A DNA stretch of 37,500 bases from Halisarca cf. caerulea. Lineage: Eukaryota; Porifera; Demospongiae; Chondrillida; Halisarcidae. Shown in pieces: positions 10,601 to 19,955 of the stretch. The notes beneath the pieces were generated by a model. It searched no databases. It was not told the origin of the DNA and saw only the letters and a list, made by a program, of their open reading frames with translations. Location: the NCBI GenBank assembly GCA_963170055.1, contig CAUJGJ010000397.1, positions 8,276,801-8,314,300 on the forward strand, in the 5' to 3' direction. Position 1 is the first letter of the stretch. Each line of letters starts with the position of its first letter. The translations under genes and the position numbers were made by a program.

Positions 10601-13600
10601 GTGACGTCCCCCACAGCAGTCGACTCGACCAACACCGTGACGTCCCCCACAGCAGTCGACCCGACCAACACCGTGACGTCCCCCACAGCAGTCGACCTGA
10701 CCAACACCGTGACGTCCCCCACAGCAGTGGACCGAACCAACACCGTGACGTCCCCCACAGCAGTCGACCCAACCAACACCGTGACGTCCCCCACAGCAGT
10801 CGACCCGACCAACAGTGTGACGTTCCCCACAGTAGTCGACCCGACCAACAGCGTGACGTCCCCCACAGCAGTCGACCTGACCAACACCGTGACGTCCCCC
10901 ACAGCAGTGGACCGAACCAACACCGTGACGTCCCCCACAGCAGTCGACCCAACCAACACCGTGACGTCCCCCACAGCAGTCGACCCGACCAACACCGTGA
11001 CGTCCCCCACAGCAGTCGACCTGACCAACACCGTGACGTCCCCCACAGCAGTGGACCGAACCAACACCATGACGTCCCCCACAGCAGTCGACCCAACCAA
11101 CAGCGTGACGTCCCCCACAGCAGTCGACCTGACCAACACCGTGACGTCCCCCACAGCAGTGGACCGAACCAACCCCGTGACGTCCCCCACAGCAGTCGAC
11201 CCAACCAACACCGTGACATCCCCACAGTGGTTGACCCGACGAACACCGTGACATCCCCTACAGTAGTCGACCCGACCAACACCGTGACATCCCCCAGAGG
11301 CAGTTGACACGACCAACACCGTGACGTCCCCCACAGCAGTCGACCCGACCAACACCATGACATCCCCCACAGCAGTTGACCCTACCAACACCATGACGTC
11401 CCCCACAGTGGTTGACCCGACCAACACCGTGACATCCCCCACAGCAGTCAACCCGACCAACAACATGACGTCCCGCACAGTGGTTGACCTGGCGAACACC
11501 GTGACATCCCCTACAGTAGTCGACCCGACCAACACCGTGACATCCCCCACAGCAGTTGACATGACCAACACCGTGACGTCCCCCACAGCAGTCGACCCGA
11601 CCAACACCATGACATCCCCCACAGCAGTCGACCCTACCAACACCATGACGTCCCCCACAGTGGTTGACCCGACCAACACCGTGACATCCCCCACAGCAGT
11701 CAACCCGACCAACACCGTGACGTCCCCCACAGCAGTTGACCCTACCAACACTGTGACGTCCCCCACAGCAGTCGACTCGACCAACACCGTGACGTCCCCC
11801 ACAGCAGTCGACCCGACCAACACCGTGACGTCCCCCACAGCAGTCGACCTGACCAACACCGTGACGTCCCCCACAGCAGTGGACCGAACCAACACCGTGA
11901 CGTCCCCCACAGCAGTCGACCCAACCAACACCGTGACGTCCCCCACAGCAGTCGACCCGACCAACAGTGTGACGTTCCCCACAGTAGTCGACCCGACCAA
12001 CAGCGTGACGTCCCCCACAGCAGTCGACCTGACCAACACCGTGACGTCCCCCACAGCAGTGGACCGAACCAACACCGTGACGTCCCCCACAGCAGTCGAC
12101 CCAACCAACACCGTGACGTCCCCCACAGCAGTCGACCCGACCAACACCGTGACGTCCCCCACAGCAGTCGACCTGACCAACACCGTGACGTCCCCCACAG
12201 CAGTGGACCGAACCAACACCGTGACGTCCCCCACAGCAGTCGACCCAACCAACACCGTGACGTCCCCCACAGCAGTTGACATGACCAACACCGTGACGTC
12301 CCCCACAGCAGTCGACCCGACCAACACCATGACATCCCCCACAGCAGTCGACCCTACCAACACCATGACGTCCCCCACAGTGGTTGACCCGACCAACACC
12401 GTGACATCCCCCACAGCAGTCAACCCGACCAACACCGTGACGTCCCCCACAGCAGTTGACCCTACCAACACTGTGACGTCCCCCACAGTAGTCGACTCAA
12501 CCAACACCGTGACGTCCCCCACAGCAGTCGACTCGACCAACACCGTGACGTCCCCCACAGCAGTCGACCCGACCAACACCGTGACGTCCCCCACAGCAGT
12601 CGACCTGACCAACACCGTGACGTCCCCCACAGCAGTGGACCGAACCAACACCATGACGTCCCCCACAGCAGTCGACCCAACCAACACCGTGACGTCCCCC
12701 ACAGCAGTCGACCCGACCAACAGTGTGACGTTCCCCACAGTAGTCGACCCGACCAACAGCGTGACGTCCCCCACAGCAGTCGACCTGACCAACACCGTGA
12801 CGTCCCCCACAGCAGTGGACCGAACCAACACCGTGACGTCCCCCACAGCAGTCGACCCAACCAACACCGTGACGTCCCCCACAGCAGTCGACCCGACCAA
12901 CACCGTGACGTCCCCCACAGCAGTCGACCTGACCAACACCGTGACGTCCCCCACAGCAGTGGACCGAACCAACACCGTGACGTCCCCCACAGCAGTCGAC
13001 CCAACCAACACCGTGACGTCCCCCACAGCAGTGGACCGAACCAACACCGTGACGTCCCCCACAGCAGTCGACCCAACCAACACCGTGACGTCCCCCACAG
13101 CAGTCGACCTGACCAACACCGTGACGTCCCCCACAGCAGTGGACCGAACCAACACCGTGACGTCCCCCACAGCAGTCGACCCAACCAACACCGTGACGTC
13201 CCCCACAGTAGTCGACCCGACCAACAGTGTGACGTTCCCCACAGTAGTCGACCCGACCAACAGCGTGACGTCCCCCACAGCAGTTGACATGACCAACACC
13301 GTGACGTCCCCCACAGCAGTCGACCCTACCAACACCATGGCGTCCCCCACAGTGGTTGACCCGACCAACACCGTGACGTCCCCCACAGCAGTTGACCCGA
13401 CCAACACCGTGACGTCCCCCACAGTAGTCGACTCGACCAACACCGTGACGTCCCCCACAGCAGTCGACCCGACCAACACCGTGACGTCCGCCACAGCAGT
13501 CGACCTGACCAACACCGTGACGTCCCCCACAGCAGTCGACCCGACCAACACCGTGACGTCCCCCACAGCAGTCGACCCGACCAACACCGTGACGTCCCCC

Positions 13601-13624
13601 ACAGCAGTCGACCCGACTAACTAA
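6514..13624 (+). CDS. Cargo gene of the 7.4-kb element: Cys/His cluster plus ~130 x 12-aa repeats (three-exon model)
   Basis: Unrecognised protein; the model is mine. Exon 1 (6514-6586) encodes '[20 protein letters not shown]' and 4 more residues and ends at G|GTAAGC. Exon 2 (8389-8562) follows an AG acceptor in matching phase and gives '[20 protein letters not shown]' then '[16 protein letters not shown]': C-x2-C and C-x2-C-x3-C clusters like a small zinc ribbon. A run of six G at 8502-8507 puts the frame out by one; with five it would continue as '[17 protein letters not shown]' to AAG|GTGTGT. Exon 3 (from 8732, acceptor CAG, phase 0) gives '[20 protein letters not shown]', then about 40 residues, then repeats of the type [12 protein letters not shown] until TAA at 13622-13624. 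The main frame holds throughout exon 3 but is lost and regained in three identical frame-shifted patches (near 9025, 10213 and 11221). The composition would suit an extracellular or disordered mucin-like region, but no signal peptide is seen. Function unknown; possibly already a pseudogene. Confidence 0.5.
6587..8388 (+). other. Intron-like region of the cargo gene
   Basis: Lies between the donor at 6587 and the acceptor at 8388 of the proposed gene model. It has no coding character other than frames opened by the (TG)n tract. Confidence 0.4.
7262..7622. repeat. (TG)n microsatellite region
   Basis: Degenerate TG/TGTA repeats lead into long (TG)n blocks at about 7466-7616, interrupted by 'tacgtgtgcatg'. 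All ORFs here, on both strands, are artefacts of the dinucleotide repeat. Confidence 0.95.
8925..13621 (+). repeat. 36-bp tandem array, ~130 units, with higher-order repeats
   Basis: The unit is 36 bp and encodes 12 residues, consensus [12 protein letters not shown] on the plus strand. Most units differ by a few point variants (GCAGTC/GTAGTC/GTGGTT, CCGACC/CTGACC/CGAACC). Blocks of variants recur in the same order: the marker 'catccccacagtgg' occurs at 9021, 10209 and 11217, spacings of 1188 and 1008 bp, exactly 33 and 28 units. The array is open in several frames on both strands because the unit lacks stops; the 1,564-codon minus frame is therefore not evidence for a gene. Units abut directly, so this is not a CRISPR array. 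Confidence 0.97.
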
Positions 13625-13699
13625 TTCCGCTTCAAGAAGCAGCACGTCTCGATCAAGGTTACAATCTTCCATGTCCGTGCGCTCAGCCATTTTAACCTT

Positions 13700-13746
13700 A
13701 TCATAGATATTCTATACTACGTATACGTATATAGAATATCTATGAT
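13700..13746. repeat. Palindrome inside the right end of the 7.4-kb element
   Basis: 'atcatagatattctata' and its inverse complement flank 'ctacgtatacgta', giving a 47-bp hairpin 27 bp inside the right TIR. There is no counterpart at the left end. Confidence 0.85.
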
Positions 13747-13772
13747 CGTATTGCAGTATGTGCTACATTGCC

Positions 13773-13845
13773 TATTGCAATATGCCTCATAGTTTGTCAT
13801 GTCACATTTGTTCTATATGCCCATATTGCGTAAGAGTTTGGGTTG
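13773..13845 (-). repeat. Right 73-bp TIR of the 7.4-kb element
   Basis: Exact inverse complement of 6429-6501, ending '...gagtttgggttg' and followed by the AATATGG duplication at 13846-13852. Confidence 0.95.
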
Positions 13846-13852
13846 AATATGG

Positions 13853-14052
13853 AGACGGTACTTTGCATCTACTGAGACCATGACAGCGGTCCACCAAGCA
13901 CAGTACACTACATTCTGTCATCTCTGGAAGCAACTTGCACCACAAATTTTAGTCGTGAAGCCAATGACAGACTTGTGCTGGACGTGCCAGAGAAACAACG
14001 CTGAAGTAGTGAAAGCTTCCAACAACACTAGCATGGATGTACAGAAGTCTCT
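13853..14052 (+). pseudogene. DUF7869-like TE gene, middle segment (tier 0)
   Basis: Continuation of the gene interrupted at 6428. After the duplication the sequence gives 'ETVLCIY', a frame change near 13873, then 'TAVHQAQYTTFCHLWKQLAP' and 'VVKPMTDLCWTCQRNN', which match the family's middle region (YSTFC..W..L.P...V.KPMTDLCW.CQ). The segment stops at the TCT that forms the left target duplication of the Harbinger element (14050-14052). It resumes at 30097. Confidence 0.7.
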
Positions 14053-14077
14053 GGCGGCATTTGCAATAGTACGTTTT
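14053..14077 (+). repeat. Left Harbinger TIR
   Basis: Starts GGCGGCATTT directly after TCT; 22/25 match to the inverse complement of 30069-30093. Confidence 0.85.
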
Positions 14078-14289
14078 TAGCAAATTCATTTTTCAAGTGC
14101 TCCATTTTCATCGCGTTTACACTACACGTACCCTCCAAAACTACTAGAGTGTATTAATAAAGTGGCTCTAGTGCAATCACGTGCTGTAGCGTGACGTATG
14201 ATCACGTGCATATTTGACAAAATGGAAGTGATACGTATTTCTTTGTATTTGAGTTTGATCGCGAAAGAGACAGCTGCTAATTGTCAACC

Positions 14290-15456
14290 ATGCCACCGAA
14301 GAAGCAGTCAACTTCAAAAAAGAAAGAATTCTATTGGAGCGATGATGAAGCGGAACTGCTTTTAACTGTGACGCACCAGTACAAGATGCAATGTGTTGGA
14401 GAGGGAACAGCTTGGGAATCATCCAAGACAAAATATTCTGACATTCTTGATTTGTTTAAGGCCGAACTCCCAGCCAGTGAAGAAGAAGCAAAAGGTATCG
14501 TTAAAGATTACCCTCACTTACAGGAGGAAGTCACCAAGGATATCCTGGCCAGCAAGCTAAAGGCAATTAAGCGCAAATTTTGTGAGGTGAGATGAATGTT
14601 GTGTTGGTACATAAATCTACGATAGTTCTTGATTAACTATGGGGACTATCTGTCCATCTGTAGGCAGTGGACTGAGGAAGGAGGAGTGGCCAGGGAAGGG
14701 TAATACATTGTTACTTTGATCTTTGTGACAAGATTTGGGGAGGCAGTCCAGCAACAAACCAGCTGGTTGGTGTTTTGGAGACAACTGATTGAAATCCCCC
14801 CCAGCAGTCAAGTAGAGCAGATAGAAGCAAGTGACAATGATCATCAAGATGAAGCAGAAGATACAGCTCAGAATGTAGATACAGTTACCCAGGATGATCA
14901 CATTCCAAGTAACCAGCAATAACCAGCAGAGCAGTCTAGTACCTTGTTAAGACAAAAGCGCAAGAAGCAGCTGGATATCACATCGAAAAGTTATAAATCA
15001 CAGAAAATGAAGGAAAAAGTGCCGACAGACACACAGATGGTGTAGTTTGCTGAAGAGGAACTGGATATTAAGAAGAAAATGATGGACCGGATGGAGACTA
15101 TGGGGAATAATCATAGAGAAATGATGAAAGAGCTAACAACCAATCTAAACGCATAAAATAAGAGTGTCACTGGTGCATTTTCTATGCTACAAGTATTACT
15201 GTGTCCACCAGGACCAGCATATTTCCAACCTTATTCTTGTTCACCAGCTTTCCCTCCCAGCTATGGGCATCCCTGTGGTCGTGATATTGGGAATCTACCA
15301 GCTCAGGAGTATGCTTCAGCATGTGTGTCTACGTCATCACCTATTTCTGTAGTGAACTCCGGTAATAGTAGTGCTCCTGTACTATCACCACTTTCTTTGA
15401 GGAGGAGGAAATTCATGAACTGGATAGAGGCCATAGACACTGTACACTGTCAGTAA
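14290..15456 (+). pseudogene. Harbinger MYB/SANT-like accessory protein
   Basis: In animal Harbingers the MYB-like protein binds the element ends and works with the transposase in the nucleus. The start is the ATG at 14290 ('MPPKKQSTSKKKEFYWSDDE'). A SANT/trihelix-like domain covers about residues 12-98, with 'YWSDDEAELLLTVT' and 'LASKLKAIKRKF'. A splice donor follows at GAG|GTGAGA (14586/14587) and exon 2 starts at 14664: 'AVD', a TGA, then 'GRRSGQGRVIHCYFDLCDKI' and 'WGGSPATNQL', typical of the family. A frameshift near 14795 leads to an acidic linker ending in TAA, then a Lys-rich coiled-coil region ('AEEELDIKKKMMDRMETMG') with a TAG before it and a TAA inside, and finally a Pro/Tyr-rich tail to TAA at 15456. 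At least four in-frame stops and one frameshift make it a clear pseudogene. Confidence 0.85.
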
Positions 15457-15621
15457 TCAGTGTTAACTTTGTGTATCGGCACAATATTATGCGTTTAACA
15501 CCTTAACTTGTTGAGTTTTTTCATTATTGCGTACGATACATTTTAAATTTGAACAGTAACTGGTACATCTTACTACACTGCCTATACATGTGATTTTTTA
15601 CATTTATTTTAAGGCTATATA
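15457..15621. other. 3' region of the Harbinger MYB-like gene up to the Tc1 insertion
   Basis: Intergenic space between the convergent Harbinger genes. It ends at the TA (15620-15621) duplicated by the Tc1 insertion. Confidence 0.5.
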
Positions 15622-15878
15622 CGGTATAGAACAAAAAAAGTTTACGTGAAGTGAAGTGACCTCGCTGTGAAAGAGGTGTGATAATGACTGTAAAAGATAG
15701 TGATCACGCCGTGAAATATTCAACATCACGCCGTGAAATCAACGAGATCATGCCAACAATCGCATCGTGAATTTCACTCGATGTGATCACGATAAGCGTA
15801 GTCTAGATACATATAAGATTTCACATTTAGCCAGGTATGGTGTGATTTTCATCATTTGTCTTCTCCGAGAGAGTTTAC

Positions 15879-17026
15879 GTGATTATGCCTTATTCCGACT
15901 ATAAGAAACAGAGAATCGTTGATTTGTACACGAAAGGCCTGAGAGCTCCTTCCATTCAAGTCAAGCTAGCAAGAGAAGGGCTAACTACCACAAGGCAAGG
16001 AATCTACAAGTTTCTTCGCAAGTTTGAAGAAGCGGGAACAATTGCCAGAAGGCCAGGTTCAGGGAGACCGTCAAAGGTCGCCGGTAAAATCGAGCAGATT
16101 ATAGAGGCAGAAATGCAAAAGGACGACGACACAACCGTAGAACAGCTGCAGAAATTGCTACAGAGTCAAGGTCATACATTGTCAAAAATGACAATTCTTT
16201 GTTGTGGGCAGCAGCTGGGCTGGAATACACGCGGGGCGGCGTATTGCCAGATGATTCGAAAGGCGAACAAAGCCAAGCGGCTCAATTGGGCCAAAGAGAA
16301 CATTGACAGAAATTTCAATAACGTGATTTGGACCGACAAGACTTCTGTTCAGATGGAGAGACATAGACGTTTCTGCTGTAGATAAAAATCGCAAAAGCCA
16401 AGGTACAAACCACGGTAAGTATTCGTCTTCTATTAAATTTTATACGTAATCATATTACTATATTAGCCACAAGAATTATACCGTATAATACGTATAAACT
16501 AAATTTACCACAAAGGGATTGACTGACCACATTTATTTTGATGTGTTTGACCTCAGGCCCAAACATCCAGTGAAGGTGCATGGTTGGGGAGGAATTAGTC
16601 ACCAAGGGAGAACCAGAATCTGTATATTAGAGGGACGGATGGATGCTCCACTATACACAGACATTCTGAATGAAGCACTGATACCCTTCATCAAGAAGAA
16701 GATGCCAATGGGTCATCGGCTGATGCAGGACAAAAAATGACCCAAAACACACATCTCACCATGCAAAAGCTTTTTTAGAGGAAAAGGGGATCAATTGGTG
16801 GAAGACTCCACCAGAATCTCCAGATGTCAACCCGATAGAGAACTTATGGCATGAGTTGAAAGAGTTCATAAGAGGGGAAGTAAAACCAAAGCGGAATGAA
16901 GAGCTGGTTGAGGGAATAAGATTTTGGAAAGCAGTTGACGTTGAAAAGTGTAGAAAGTACATCGGACAGTTACACAAAGTGATTCCACTTGTCATCGAAA
17001 GAGATGGAAATGCAACAGGCTTCTAA
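15879..17026 (+). pseudogene. Tc1-type DD34E transposase, two exons, disabled
   Basis: Cuts and pastes DNA at TA. The N-terminal paired-type HTH is visible ('YSDYKKQRIVDLYTKGLRAP' and 'RRPGSGRPSKV', the GRPR-like linker). In the catalytic domain the first Asp is in 'VIWTDKTSVQME', the second in 'RLMQDK' and the Glu in 'NPIENLWHELKEF'. Exon 1 ends CG|GTAAGT (16414/16415) and exon 2 starts at 16557 (CTCAG|GCCC), rejoining 'PR-PKHPVKVHGWGGI' in phase; the intron is 142 bp. Defects: TAA right after 'RRFCCR' (16382-16384), and a one-base excess in an A-run near 16731-16736 that shifts the frame just after the second catalytic Asp. The rest to 'RDGNATGF' and TAA is complete, so it could be only recently disabled. 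Confidence 0.88.
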
Positions 17027-17477
17027 CAGCAACTCTTATATTTTGTTAATTATTGCAGTGCTTATCATACTTAATACGTTTACAGTATTTACAACTCATA
17101 ATCTATCTTATTATAATGTAAGTATGTTGATTTTTGAATTTCACAGCTGATTAGCACCAACCTTCCAAACGCTATTCTGTGGATATAATGGACGGGTTTC
17201 TTTCCATTTGCTTGGGAAATGACAATTTTTCAAAATTTGTCCGTACTTGCCTACGAGAAGCCATTTTTGTTTTACGGACGAATGCAGATGAAAATACAGA
17301 TTATTGTAGATGTGGATTGGATATTTTTGCAAATTTGTATGTGTGAAAAGCCACTGTTATTAACAATGCTTCATAGTAGAAGTAATACAATAAATGACAA
17401 TTAAGACTAATGAAATATGCTTTTCATATAAGTTCAGTAATAAAATGTAAGAATCATGCTTTATAGTCACTGTTAAA
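17027..17477. other. Tc1 3' region and unresolved junction of the nested block
   Basis: AT-rich and without a gene. At 17215-17300 it contains a fragment related to the large inverted repeat at 34-35.7 kb. An AATAAA is present at 17388. Confidence 0.4.
17215..17300 (+). repeat. Fragment related to the 34-35.7 kb inverted repeat
   Basis: 'ccgtacttgcctacgagaag' with 'gttttacggacgaatgcaga' parallels 34192-34245 ('cccgtacaagcctacgagcc', 'ggtttacgggcgaatcctga') in the same order and spacing, with scattered differences. Confidence 0.65.
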
Positions 17478-19955
17478 CTAAATTGCCTTTCCACTCCTCT
17501 TTCGTCTTTCATGCTTACATGCTTGGGAGATTGATTCTATGCATGCCTTCCAGGTCATTTCAAACTCTGCAGAATTCTCGGACGGTGGAAAGAAAGTCCG
17601 GATGGTATCCTTAATCTTTAGTAATTTATCCTCCTGTAACTTTTTCAGTGTTTGGGTGCCAAGCGGGGTTGACTCTTCCATAATTTGCAGCCCAAAAACT
17701 GATTCCTTGGCAAGCTTAACAGCCAATCAGGTCACACTTTCCTTGTTGCATAGTTTTGGATATTTAGCCAGCTAGTCTTCCTTTCATTAGGTGATCCTTT
17801 GTCCAAAAGAATTGGACCTCTTCATGGGAAGGGCCCTCATCACTAGCGCCATCCACTCTTACACATAATATAGGTTTAGGGCTCCCATCCATTTTAAAGA
17901 CATTTTGCAATTCTTGCTTATCTTGCAGCATATTGAAATCAGCAGCATGCTGTGCTGGGTTTTTGTCAAACAAAGGTAACGTCTTAACAACTCCAGCACA
18001 ATACTCCAAAGTTGTTTTAGTACCAGTGAAATTATACGAAGTAGTTTGTAAAACACTCTTATATCGGTTGACATAATCAGTATGGGTGGTTAAAACGTCA
18101 TTTCCTTGAACAGTTGGAGCAGAGTACTGCTTGTTGGTGGCTAAGGTGTCAAGTCGGAAGCCGGAAGCATCATCTCTGTTCACATTAATAAAGGATCTCC
18201 CATCTGTCATTTGGATATACTGAAGCCCTCTATATAATGCACAGCTCCAATGAAAATCTGGATTATACCGTAATTGGAAGCCCTTTCTGGCTCTTCTTGT
18301 GGTGACTCTGGCAAGTCCCTTGTATCTAGTAGAAGATTTCCTTCGTTTGTTCCTCGCCACGCATAACTGGACAGTTGTTCCATATGAAAACCTTCGCTTG
18401 TATACAGACTCTAAATGTTTTCTAATTCTTTCATATGTAACCTTTTTGGCATTTTTAACATTACCATCAAAGGTACGTACTCCAGTTCTGCGCCATTGAT
18501 CAGCTCCCACATTGTTCTTTCTGACATATTCTTCAATAGTGTTACCAATATCAGGAAATGCTGCAACTATTCCTCGTACCCTACGGCAGACTGCGATGTA
18601 AGAGGTTCTGTTCTGCAATGCGTTTTGGTTTCAATCTAGATGCACTACGCTTGATTGCTACTTGTCGTTTCAGAACAATATCTTTAACTGAGTCATCAAA
18701 TAGGCTATTCACTTGACAGATATCTTCTGCACTGTCACTCTCGGAGTCTGTTACAATTTCATTATTAACAGCTCTAGCTTCTCTCAGATTCAATTCAGAA
18801 TTCAGTTCATCATCTACAGTAAAGGCTTCAAAAGATATTTTTAGCTGTTCCATTTCTTGTGAGGTAAGATGAGGTTCAACTAGCTCAACAAGTGATACGT
18901 AGGATATTTGAGATCCTTGTAAGCGATCTATTACCTCAAAGTAATTAAAAAGGCTTGCTTTCACAATATCGACTAGGTCAGAAGTGGTAAACTGAGGATT
19001 TGATTTTTCAGATTTAAAGCAGGAATTCTCATAATCTTGAAGTGATTCTCCTACACATTCATCATCAGTTGATTCATCTGATTCACTACTTGAAGGCTGA
19101 TCACAAAAGCTAGGTACCCCTAAGGCTTTACATAGTGATTCACTTCTAGTGCAAGCAATTTCATCAATGGCACGACAAATGTACTTAGCATGTTCAATAG
19201 CATCATTAACTTTTTTGGAACGCTTTGTCATGGCCTCAAATCCATACTGTTTCCTCATTTGTGTCTCAGACAAACCACTGAACCGAAATGCTGCATACCT
19301 CATGCATTCACGTTCACGGTCAGACTGGCAAAGCCCTAGTAATTCTTTGACAACTTCCTTGCTTACAGGCGCTGGATTTTCCTTTGATGTTTTCTGTATT
19401 ACACTTGCAATTAGACCTTGCAATGCATTGTAGTTGGTGTTAGGACTATGCTCAACAAGGTAGCATTCAGATAAACCAGCATCAAACTGAATTCGTATAC
19501 AAGCGAGAGGCATTTGAAGGAGTCTTCTTCTGACATAAGTGACATTATAATCTACATTTGGAAAACTCTTGGTAAAGGCACTCTTAAGTGTCACATATCC
19601 ATTTTCCAACACAGCATTTGCTACAAGTAACATTGCAGGACATTCTTTACAGTTTTGATGGGCAAGTGTACAGTATTGAGTTCTTGCTTCAACATATCTT
19701 TGTTCCTTAATCTTAACCCTCCTACCCCCATCCGGTATAAAAAAGTATCAAATTCATGAATTTTTTTCCGGCGATACGTGCTCCGCATATACACGTGTTG
19801 GGTACCATTCAATAGCCTGTTTTTCCTATTTTTGGATGATAGGTAAATCCCGTTCATTTAGTATGAGCCTTCTGGACAAACCCCCTGGTAACGAACACAT
19901 GTGCGATAGTTGCGTATACCGTATAACATAGGGTTAATCCGTAAATTATTCGTTC

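Larger units (their letters stand above)
6429..13845. mobile_element. 7.4-kb TIR transposon carrying a repeat-protein gene; superfamily unknown
   Basis: The ends are perfect 73-bp inverted repeats starting 'CAACCCAAACTCTTACGCAA' (6429-6501 and 13773-13845). They are flanked by identical 7-bp sequences AATATGG (6422-6428 and 13846-13852). Removing the element rejoins two pieces of the DUF7869-like gene. Contents: exon 1 of a spliced gene, a long intron-like region with a (TG)n tract, two further exons, about 4.7 kb of 36-bp tandem repeats, and a palindrome just inside the right TIR. No transposase motif (DDE, YR, RNase H-like) was found, so it is probably non-autonomous, moved by an enzyme encoded elsewhere. 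A 7-bp duplication is compatible with P-like or Dada-like chemistry but does not settle it. Perfect TIRs suggest a recent insertion. Confidence 0.85.

Noticed and set aside
8908..13602. A 1,564-codon minus-strand ORF of repeated '[12 protein letters not shown]'
   Set aside because: The 36-bp unit has no stop in several frames on both strands, so length is not evidence. The plus strand has splice-consistent exons leading into the array and a proper stop at its end.
8925..13621. Tandem array considered as a CRISPR
   Set aside because: The units abut with no unique spacers, and the window is eukaryotic.
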